From assembly GCA_959599635.1 (NCBI GenBank), contig CAUGJN010000114.1, positions 1-6,115 on the forward strand: DNA of 6,115 nucleotides, in the 5' to 3' direction. A program made the translations under genes and the position numbers. Shown in pieces: positions 1 through 5,619 of the stretch; the stretch's first letter is position 1, and each line of letters opens with the position of its first letter. A model generated the notes under the pieces. The model had not been told where the DNA came from and searched no databases. It saw nothing but the letters and a program-made list of their open reading frames with translations. This DNA is from an uncultured Collinsella sp. GTDB lineage: Bacteria > Actinomycetota > Coriobacteriia > Coriobacteriales > Coriobacteriaceae.

Positions 1-588
1 CCCTGCGGCTACGACACCGACGTCAACGTCGCCTGCCTGGGCGAGGTCACCTTTGGTTGCGCCCAGGGCCTCACTGACGTGGTGTATCTGACCATCGGTA
101 CCGGCGTGGGCGCTGGCGTGCTCTCGGGCGGTAAGCTCGTGCACGGCATGATGCATCCCGAGGCCGGTCACATCCTGGTCACGCGCGACCCGCGCGACAC
201 CATTGGCGCGCACAGCGCCTGCCCCTTCCACGACAACTGCCTCGAGGGCCTCATCGCCGGCCCCGGCGTTAAAAGGCGCTGGGATGGCAAGAGCGCCGGA
301 GACATGGCCGATGACCCGGAGGCCATGGATCTGCTCGCCGGCTATCTGGCGCAGGCGCTCATGACCTTCATCCTGTGCTATGCGCCGCAGAAGATCGTCA
401 TCGGCGGCGGCGTGGCCGACCACACCCCCATCGTGCCGCTCGCGCGCAAGAAGTGCGCCGAGATGCTCAACGGCTATATCGTCACGCCCGAGGTCAACGA
501 CATCGATACCTACATCGTCAACAACAGCCTCGAGGGCAAGCAGGGCATCATGGGCTGCCTGGCCCTAGGCGCACAGGCGCTTCAGTAA
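1..588 (+). CDS. ROK-family sugar kinase, probably fructokinase (5'-truncated by window edge)
   Basis: This is the C-terminal 195 residues of a kinase that is normally about 290-300 residues long; the start lies left of the window. ROK kinases phosphorylate free sugars with ATP in the cytoplasm. Residues 5-15 read DTDVNVACLGE, and D7 sits at the catalytic-base position of the family. Residues 33-39 (GTGVGAG) form the phosphate-binding loop, and 52-57 read HPEAGH. H57 with the CPFHDNC motif at 74-80 (C74, H77, C80) matches the zinc site of ROK fructokinases. AGPGVKRRW (86-94) and KIVIGGGV (131-138) are also typical. The HPE-GH and CPFH-C-LEG pattern favours fructokinase (fructose to fructose 6-phosphate) over glucokinase, whose zinc motif is usually CxCGxxGC; this is family knowledge, not proof of substrate. 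The gene is intact to its TAA stop and converges on the minus-strand VanZ gene. Any internal GTG start near 79 is an artefact, because the frame is open back to base 1. Confidence 0.9.
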   Translation, partial: PCGYDTDVNVACLGEVTFGCAQGLTDVVYLTIGTGVGAGVLSGGKLVHGMMHPEAGHILVTRDPRDTIGAHSACPFHDNCLEGLIAGPGVKRRWDGKSAGDMADDPEAMDLLAGYLAQALMTFILCYAPQKIVIGGGVADHTPIVPLARKKCAEMLNGYIVTPEVNDIDTYIVNNSLEGKQGIMGCLALGAQALQ

Positions 589-671
589 CAGACGCACCTA
601 CAGGGCGTGGCGCACCCGGCAAATCCGACCTATGGAACGACGCCGCCACACCTCATATAAGCCCTCCAATA

Positions 672-718
672 AAAAAGGCCGCCTAGGACCAAACAATGCG
701 TCCTTAGGCGGCCTTTTT
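672..718. terminator. Bidirectional intrinsic terminator between convergent genes
   Basis: The left arm at 672-689 and the right arm at 700-718 are complementary over about 18 pairs, with one bulged base in the right arm and a 10-base loop. The GC-rich core is GGCCGCC/GGCGGCC. On the + strand the stem ends in five Ts (714-718); read on the minus strand it ends in six Ts (671-676). It can therefore stop transcription from both the + strand kinase and the minus-strand VanZ gene. The right arm overlaps the last codons and stop codon of the VanZ gene. Confidence 0.9.
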
Positions 719-1153
719 GGCGCACATCAGCGACCGTAAGAGATATCGGAGCACAACGCCCGTTGCCGCTCCACAGCAGTCGATCATCACATCGGTGATC
801 ATGCCGGCGCGTCCCGGCACAAAGAGCTGAATCGTCTCGTCGATCGAGGGAATCAGCAGCAGGAACACTGCCGTGGGCAGCAGCACGTCAAAGGTGCGTC
901 GGCCCTCAAAATCAAAGGCGTGCGTTGCCAGGATGCCGAGCACCAAATACTCGGTAAAATGCGCGCACTTACGAACAACAAAGTTGGTCACCCATTCATA
1001 TGGAAGTCCCACGCCGTGCAGGAAACCGCGGATAGCTTCCATGACCGTTAGGCTCAGTGAGCCCGACCCCGAGCCGGGAACCAGCGAATTGCCCCAGATC
1101 AAGAGCGCCATCAGGCAGGTTACGACCGCCCATTTTCGATTGATCTTAACCAT
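704..1153 (-). CDS. VanZ-like family membrane protein
   Basis: A 149-residue integral membrane protein. Conserved VanZ-family signatures appear in order: IWGNS at 19-23 at the end of the first membrane segment (8-25), RKCAHFTEY at 61-69, SIDETIQLFVPGR at 103-115, then D121, D125 and G128 leading into the last hydrophobic segment (about 122-140). Further hydrophobic stretches lie at 68-80 and 88-102. VanZ itself gives low-level teicoplanin resistance in enterococci, but most chromosomal relatives have no known function, so resistance should not be inferred. I chose the ATG at 1153: it lies 7 bases after the upstream stop, with GGAGG at 1166-1170 on its 5' side, although the 12-base spacing is long. 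A GTG at 1174 lies upstream of that ribosome site and is less likely. The gene is co-directional with the unknown gene at 1161-2561 and probably cotranscribed. Codons 146 to stop lie inside the terminator stem. Confidence 0.88.
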   Translation of the reverse strand: MVKINRKWAVVTCLMALLIWGNSLVPGSGSGSLSLTVMEAIRGFLHGVGLPYEWVTNFVVRKCAHFTEYLVLGILATHAFDFEGRRTFDVLLPTAVFLLLIPSIDETIQLFVPGRAGMITDVMIDCCGAATGVVLRYLLRSLMCAKKAA

Positions 1154-1160
1154 GCAGAAG

Positions 1161-2561
1161 TTATGCCTCCGCACGGAGCGGCGCGAAGCTGGCGGTACCG
1201 CCCTCGATAACGCTCAGATAAGCACGGCCCGTACGCTTGGCGGTAGAGGACTGAAGACGCTCGATCTCTTCCTCGAGGATCTGATTGACGCGCTCGTGAC
1301 GACGATTTTCCATAATGCCGGCGGCAATAGCCTCGGCCCGCTCGATGCTCTCACGCGAGATACGGGCAGTATCCTCGGGGAACACAGCGCTGTGACGGCC
1401 GACATAGGCGGGGGCAGCAGGCTGAGGGGCAGCGACGGGAGCGGGGGCTGAAACAGGAGCAGGCTCGTCAATCTCATCCAGAATCGCGGTGGCGGCGGCC
1501 CACATACCCTCGTGGCCCGAGTAATCGGCCATGGGGACATCAACCTCGAGCGAGGCGTCCGGAAGGTCGCCGGTGTCGATGCGATCTTGGGCATCAATCG
1601 ATGCGGTGATGGCTGCAGGCTCATCGAGGTCATCGAGATCGATGCCCGCGGCACCGGAGATGATAGGCATGCTGGCGAGGTTTGCATTGTACGGCGCAGC
1701 CTCAGCCGCCTGCTGCTGGGCAGGAGCGCCCCAAAGCGAGCTTTCGGCGGCACGGCGGGCGGCAACAGCCTCCTCGTCCGCGGTCATGGGTTCATCAACG
1801 TACGAATTATCGGCAGAAGCGTTCGCGTCCGCCGAGGTAGCGCTGTAGGCGTTATTGACCGCCGCATTGGCAACGAGTGCCACGAAAGCCGCCGTGCTGC
1901 CCGCAGGGGCGGCCTGGGAGCCCGACACGGCGCGTGCCGCGGCGGCGATATCATCGCGATTGAAGGAGCCGGTCTGCCCGCCGTTGGTGAGCTCGTCGAT
2001 GGCGACTTGATAGACGTCGCGCGAGCGTGCAGGGTCGCAGCTCACCGGCGAATCGTCGTCGAGCATGCTGTCGATCATGGACCAAGCCTCGGCCTCGTCC
2101 ATAGCATCTGCGGCTCGAGCGATGGTAGGGACACCATCATCGGCATGACGGCGCTGGAACGCACCAGTCAGGCCGGAAAGGAATGCCGAGGTAGACTGCT
2201 CCGACTGAGCCTGAGAAGCAGAAGCCGCAGCGTACGGAATCGCATCCTGCTGCTGAGCTGGAATCGAGGCGGTCTTGAACTCGCTTTGATGCTGATTGAG
2301 ATTGGCGGCACCGCCCATGGCATCGGGCTGGAACAGACGCTCTTCACGCTGCGCACGATACTCGGAGATACCCAGCGAGGCGGCATAGATACCCACGCCC
2401 GTCACCGCGCCCACGGCGAAGGGAACTGCACCCGCCACGACCGTCTCGTTCACCGACGAAAACGGCAGCGTCGCGGCATACATAACCACGGGAGCGGCAA
2501 GGCCGATCCCGCACGAAAGTCCGGCAAGGACTGCTCGTTGTGTTGCATCAGAAGAAGCCAT
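1161..2561 (-). CDS. Uncharacterised protein with two N-terminal membrane segments and an acidic Ala-rich tail
   Basis: I do not recognise a known family. The 466-residue product begins with two hydrophobic, Gly/Ala-rich segments (about 10-32 and 41-65) joined by a short loop, which suggests a membrane hairpin. A charged stretch follows (EYRAQREER, 67-75). The remainder is mostly Ala/Asp/Glu/Gln-rich and probably disordered. It includes a more helical island at about 137-192 (RRHADDG to AIDEL), a Pro/Ala run at about 362-389, and a charged, probably helical C-terminus at about 400-440 (RESIERAEAIAAG, NQILEEEIERLQ). There are only two cysteines (C17, C175). By the positive-inside rule the large tail is probably cytoplasmic; this is inference. 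The ATG at 2561 has GGGGAG five bases upstream, so it is preferred over a TTG at 2588. The gene is the first of an apparent operon with the VanZ-like gene. A structural or scaffold role in the envelope is possible but unsupported. Confidence 0.75.
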   Translation of the reverse strand: MASSDATQRAVLAGLSCGIGLAAPVVMYAATLPFSSVNETVVAGAVPFAVGAVTGVGIYAASLGISEYRAQREERLFQPDAMGGAANLNQHQSEFKTASIPAQQQDAIPYAAASASQAQSEQSTSAFLSGLTGAFQRRHADDGVPTIARAADAMDEAEAWSMIDSMLDDDSPVSCDPARSRDVYQVAIDELTNGGQTGSFNRDDIAAAARAVSGSQAAPAGSTAAFVALVANAAVNNAYSATSADANASADNSYVDEPMTADEEAVAARRAAESSLWGAPAQQQAAEAAPYNANLASMPIISGAAGIDLDDLDEPAAITASIDAQDRIDTGDLPDASLEVDVPMADYSGHEGMWAAATAILDEIDEPAPVSAPAPVAAPQPAAPAYVGRHSAVFPEDTARISRESIERAEAIAAGIMENRRHERVNQILEEEIERLQSSTAKRTGRAYLSVIEGGTASFAPLRAEA

Positions 2562-2697
2562 GAGCTCTCCCCATCTTCCAGCACCCAAATCGCATCATTC
2601 AGTTGGCTGCGCGAGAGAAGATGAAGCGGGGCTATGCCCCAAAGCAACGGTATATGGTTCGTTTCATCTGCGTTTTCCGTCGCGAAGCTTAAAAGTT

Positions 2698-2726
2698 ATT
2701 ATGCGAAACCGTCCTGTCGATTGCAA
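2698..2726 (-). promoter_or_regulatory. Putative sigma-70-type promoter of the unknown gene/VanZ operon
   Basis: Read on the minus strand, TTGCAA (2726-2721) is followed by a 17-base spacer and CATAAT (2703-2698). The -10 differs from consensus at one base and the -35 at two. Transcription would begin near 2691, leaving a 5' leader of about 130 bases. The local AT-rich stretch in otherwise GC-rich DNA supports the call. No transcript data were available. Confidence 0.55.
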
Positions 2727-2805
2727 GTGACGATGTCGGATTGAAACGGGAAACCTGCTGCTCGTCGGTCTTACGGTCAAAAATAAGCGCGGAGCGGCGC
2801 TATAG

Positions 2806-2837
2806 AAAAGGGCCGAGGCTCAAAGCCCCGACCCTTT
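2806..2837 (-). terminator. Intrinsic terminator of rho
   Basis: The arms 2807-2820 and 2824-2837 pair over 14 positions, two of them G-U wobbles in the minus-strand transcript, around a 3-base loop. The stem is followed on the minus strand by TTTTCTAT. It lies about 37 bases after the rho stop codon and upstream of the promoter of the next operon. It therefore isolates rho from the downstream genes. The + strand tail (TTTATC) is weaker. Confidence 0.82.
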
Positions 2838-2874
2838 ATCGCATTGATGACTATCGCTGCGCGTGGATGACAAC

Positions 2875-5445
2875 CTAGAACGTCTGCTCGTAGTCGCTGT
2901 GTTTTTTGGCCGAACGCACCAGGAACTCCTGGTTGGTGTTGGTGCCCTTAAGACCCTTGATAAACGATGCGGCTGCGCGCTCGGTGTTGTTCATGCCGGC
3001 AAGAATGCGACGCAGACCAAAGACAAACGGACGCATCTGCTCGTCGACCAACAGGTCCTCGTTACGCGTACCGGAGGCAACGGGGTCGATAGCCGGGAAG
3101 ATGCGGCGGTCGGCCAGGTCGCGGTCGAGCTTAAGCTCCATGTTGCCGGTGCCCTTGAACTCCTCAAAGATGACTTCGTCCATCTTGGAACCGGTGTCGA
3201 TGAGGGCAGAGGCCAGGATGGTAAGCGAGCCACCGTTCTCGATATTGCGGGCTGCACCCAGGAAGCGCTTGGGCGGATATAGGGCCGCCGAATCGACGCC
3301 GCCCGAAAGGATGCGGCCCGAGGCGGGCGCCGCCAAGTTGTAGGCGCGGGCGAGGCGCGTGATGGAGTCGAGCACCACCACGACGTCGCCACCCAGCTCT
3401 ACGATGCGCTTGGCGCGCTCGATGACGAGCTCTGCCACGCGGGTGTGGTTGTCGGCAGGCATATCGAAGGTCGACGCCACAACCTCGCCCTTGATGGAAC
3501 GCTGCATATCGGTGACCTCTTCGGGGCGCTCGTCGACGAGCAGGCAGATGAGGTGCACCTCGGGGTTGTTAATCGAGATAGACTGGCAGATCTTCTTGAG
3601 GATCGTGGTCTTGCCGGCCTTGGGCGGGGACACGATCAGGCCGCGCTGGCCCTTGCCGATCGGTGACACGATGTCGATGGCGCGGCCGGTAATAGAGTCC
3701 TTGCCGTGCTCCATGCGCAGCGGCTCGTTGGGATAGACCGGGGTGAGGTCGCCGAACTTGGGACGGTTGCGAATCTGCTCGGGGTCCAGACCGTTGACGG
3801 TCGTGATTTTGGCGAGGCCGGCGCGCTTGTCGCCGCCGCGCGAAGGACGCAGCGAGCCCTCGATGACGTCGCCCGTGCGCAGGCGCGCGGAGCGGATGAG
3901 GTAGGCGGGCACGAAGGCGTCGTCGTTGGACTTCATGTAGCCATGGGCGTGGATGATGCCGGAGCTGTCCGGGCGAATCTGCAGAATGCCCTTGATGTCG
4001 CGGAAGCCCTCGGCCTTCGCAGCGGTGACGTAGATTTCCTCGACGAGCTCGGCCTTCTTCTTGCCGGTCGTCTCGATCTCGAACTCCTTGGCCTTTTCGC
4101 GCAGCTCGGCGACCTTCATGGCCGCGAGCTCCTCACGAGAAAGCGTGGGCTCGGTGGGGGCGGCGTTACGCTCCTTGTTGCGCTGTTTGCGATCGCGTTG
4201 GCGGTTGCGACGGTCGTTGTTGCGGTCGTCCTTACGCTCGTTGCGCTCGTCGTTGCGCTTGTGCTGGCGACGGTTGGGACGAGTGCCGTCTTCGCCCTCA
4301 GCGGGGGCGGCACCATCGGTTGCGGCGGTGCCAACATTGGCCGCGGCGGCGTCATTGGCCTCGGCGCCAGAATCAACCTGCGCTTCGACATCCTGCTGCT
4401 CGGACGCCTTGGCCTTAACGGACTTCTTACGACCGCGCTTGGGCTTCTCGGACGCAGGCTGTTCGACGTCCTGGGCCTTGGCGACATCAGTCGACGCATC
4501 GGCGGTCGTCTCGGCGGAATCCTCGGACGCACCCTTCTTGGCAGCCTTAGCCTTGGACGTGCGCTTAGCAGCAGTGCGACGGCTGCGACCGGGACGGACG
4601 TCGGCGGGGTCGGCATCGGCAGAAACGGCCTCGGAAGTCGTGGCATCCTGGACGGGTGCATCGGCAGCAGTTGAGGACTTGGCAGTCGCCGCAGCATCCC
4701 GAGCGGCAGCGGCTGCGGCTGCGGCCTTCTCGGCCTCGACAAAGGCCTTGGGCTTGCGACCGCGACGGTGCGGGCGCAAAGCCGGATCGACAACGGGAAC
4801 TTCGCTGGCCTCGACAGGCGCAGCGGGCTCAACAGGCGATGTGCCCTCCCCTGCCGCGGAACGGACCGAAGCCTCAGTGGGCTCGGGGGTTACCTGTTCA
4901 GCAACCTGCTCGGCCTTAGCAGCCGTGCGACGGCGTGTGCGCGGTGCCGGCTTCTCGGTCGGCTGGTCGGCGGCAAGAACCTCGGTGGCGGCAGGAGTCT
5001 CGAGTACAGACGGAGCTGCAAGCTCGGTCAGAGCCGCGGCCTCGCGCTCGGCAGCACGACGGCGGGCGCGCACCACCTGAGCCTCGCTAATCTGCGCCAA
5101 CGCACGTGCCTGCGCGACCTCATCGGAAATCGGCGCCGAGGAGTCAGCTGCAACGGTGAGCTTGGCGCGCGTCGTGCGCGTGGTACGGCGCTTTGGCTTG
5201 GTGACCTCCTCGCCGTCAGCGGCAGGCTTGGCCGTGCGGCGCATGCGCTTGGGCTTTGCCGGAGCAGCCTCCTCACCAGTTGCAGGCACGGCCTTCTCAG
5301 CCGCTACAGGCATAGGCGTCGAAGCAGCCTTAGGCGTCTCAGGAGCCGAGGCTTGCGCGGGCGCCGCGACCTGGTCCGACGCAACCGGTGCAGCGGGAGC
5401 GGCCTGCGTCGTCGTTATTTCGTTTTCTTGCTGTTGATCAGACAC
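2875..5445 (-). CDS. rho: Transcription termination factor Rho with a ~430-residue N-terminal extension
   Basis: Rho is a hexameric RNA-dependent ATPase that translocates along nascent RNA and releases RNA polymerase. Of 856 residues, about 435-856 form the standard core. The Rho_N helical domain lies at about 435-475, the cold-shock-like RNA-binding domain at about 483-555 and the ATPase after it. The Walker A motif is PPKAGKT at 607-613. DERPEE at 638-643 carries the catalytic Glu (E639), and VVVVLDS at 688-694 is Walker B (D693). The Q-loop is PASGRILSGGVDS (707-719), the R-loop DTGSKMD (750-756), and the arginine finger R794 in SGTR. The residues of the bicyclomycin pocket that I can align look conserved, so a sensitive, active enzyme is expected. 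The first ~434 residues are Ala/Pro/Lys/Arg/Glu-rich with a single aromatic residue. E. coli Rho is 419 residues, so this protein is about twice as long. The start is GTG at 5445; its ribosome site is weak, so the exact start is less sure than the gene. Confidence 0.97.
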   Translation of the reverse strand: MSDQQQENEITTTQAAPAAPVASDQVAAPAQASAPETPKAASTPMPVAAEKAVPATGEEAAPAKPKRMRRTAKPAADGEEVTKPKRRTTRTTRAKLTVAADSSAPISDEVAQARALAQISEAQVVRARRRAAEREAAALTELAAPSVLETPAATEVLAADQPTEKPAPRTRRRTAAKAEQVAEQVTPEPTEASVRSAAGEGTSPVEPAAPVEASEVPVVDPALRPHRRGRKPKAFVEAEKAAAAAAAARDAAATAKSSTAADAPVQDATTSEAVSADADPADVRPGRSRRTAAKRTSKAKAAKKGASEDSAETTADASTDVAKAQDVEQPASEKPKRGRKKSVKAKASEQQDVEAQVDSGAEANDAAAANVGTAATDGAAPAEGEDGTRPNRRQHKRNDERNERKDDRNNDRRNRQRDRKQRNKERNAAPTEPTLSREELAAMKVAELREKAKEFEIETTGKKKAELVEEIYVTAAKAEGFRDIKGILQIRPDSSGIIHAHGYMKSNDDAFVPAYLIRSARLRTGDVIEGSLRPSRGGDKRAGLAKITTVNGLDPEQIRNRPKFGDLTPVYPNEPLRMEHGKDSITGRAIDIVSPIGKGQRGLIVSPPKAGKTTILKKICQSISINNPEVHLICLLVDERPEEVTDMQRSIKGEVVASTFDMPADNHTRVAELVIERAKRIVELGGDVVVVLDSITRLARAYNLAAPASGRILSGGVDSAALYPPKRFLGAARNIENGGSLTILASALIDTGSKMDEVIFEEFKGTGNMELKLDRDLADRRIFPAIDPVASGTRNEDLLVDEQMRPFVFGLRRILAGMNNTERAAASFIKGLKGTNTNQEFLVRSAKKHSDYEQTF
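4144..5445 (-). repeat. Low-complexity region of rho encoding the disordered N-terminal extension
   Basis: These codons encode residues 1-434 of Rho. They contain no Cys, Trp or Tyr and only one Phe (F235). Acidic/Ala-rich spacers alternate with short basic motifs of the form [K/R]P followed by a cluster of Arg/Lys, at about residues 64, 83, 167, 224, 284, 334 and 389. A poly-Ala run covers 241-248. An Arg/Asn/Asp-rich block at 389-427 (bases 4165-4281) closes the region just before Rho_N. At DNA level the region is repetitive, and the biased composition leaves long open frames on the opposite strand. Confidence 0.8.
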
Positions 5446-5470
5446 AGTGTTTGCTCAACTTTCTTTTCAA

Positions 5471-5509
5471 GCCCTGTGATCACATGCTCCCTGCATAAAC
5501 CTTCAGGGC
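5471..5509 (-). other. Inverted repeats in the rho leader with two mutually exclusive pairings
   Basis: The segment CAGGGC (5504-5509) can pair with GCCCTG at 5471-5476 (6 bp, 27-base loop). Its CAGGG portion can instead pair with CCCTG at 5489-5493 (5 bp, 10-base loop). Between them lies a perfect 10-base palindrome, TGTGATCACA (5475-5484), which overlaps the outer arm. All lie 26-64 bases upstream of the rho start codon. The stems are short, so a regulatory role is only a possibility. Confidence 0.35.
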
Positions 5510-5588
5510 GGCTAAACAGTCTAGTTCCGTTCAAAACGACGGACATCATTGATCTGTATCGAGATGATTGCGTCAACTACGCAGCGTT

Positions 5589-5616
5589 AGTGTAACACAA
5601 CCGCCGCCACCTGCAA
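5589..5616 (-). promoter_or_regulatory. Putative rho promoter
   Basis: On the minus strand, TTGCAG (5616-5611) is followed by a 16-base spacer and TACACT (5594-5589). Each hexamer matches consensus at four of six positions. Initiation near 5582 would give a leader of about 137 bases before the GTG at 5445. An alternative -35-like TTGACG sits within the leader but lacks a good -10. The site lies only a few tens of bases from the presumed IS end. Confidence 0.4.
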
Positions 5617-5619
5617 CTT

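Larger units (their letters stand above)
2562..2874. other. Intergenic region between rho and the membrane-protein operon
   Basis: This 313-base gap holds, in minus-strand order, the rho terminator (2806-2837), a small AGCGC/GCGCT hairpin (2786-2801), a promoter-like sequence (2698-2726) and a leader of roughly 130 bases before the ATG at 2561. The leader contains a 5-bp hairpin, GGGGC/GCCCC with a 3-base loop (2628-2640). It also contains an 11-codon reading frame, MKRTIYRCFGA (2632-2667), whose stop falls at the edge of that hairpin and which has only a weak ribosome site. I see no longer gene, tRNA or recognisable riboswitch in it. Confidence 0.6.

Noticed and set aside
704..1153. Calling the VanZ-like gene a glycopeptide-resistance determinant
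   Set aside because: No other van genes are present, and most chromosomal VanZ-family proteins have no shown resistance role.
1154..1174. Upstream GTG start for the VanZ-like gene
   Set aside because: It lies 5' of the only good ribosome site (GGAGG at 1166-1170) and would overlap the preceding gene; the added residues are not hydrophobic or conserved.
2562..2588. Upstream TTG start for the unknown gene (product 475 residues)
   Set aside because: The ATG at 2561 has GGGGAG at ideal spacing; the extra nine residues would include the ribosome site itself.
1512..2624. + strand open frame of 370 codons opposite the unknown membrane-protein gene
   Set aside because: The minus-strand gene has a strong ribosome site, clear membrane segments and operon context. 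The opposite frame gives an Arg/Gly-rich product without recognisable features.
5475..5484. TGTGATCACA as a CRP-type operator
   Set aside because: The half sites match TGTGA/TCACA, but the usual 6-base spacer is absent, so it is not a standard CRP site. It is kept only as a palindrome in the leader.
3706..5595. Long + strand open frames opposite the rho extension (3706-4674, 4061-5080, 4768-5595)
   Set aside because: They lie antisense to an unmistakable rho gene. Their products are low-complexity Arg/Ser/Ala or Gly/Leu strings that follow from the biased codons of the Rho extension, with no domain motif.
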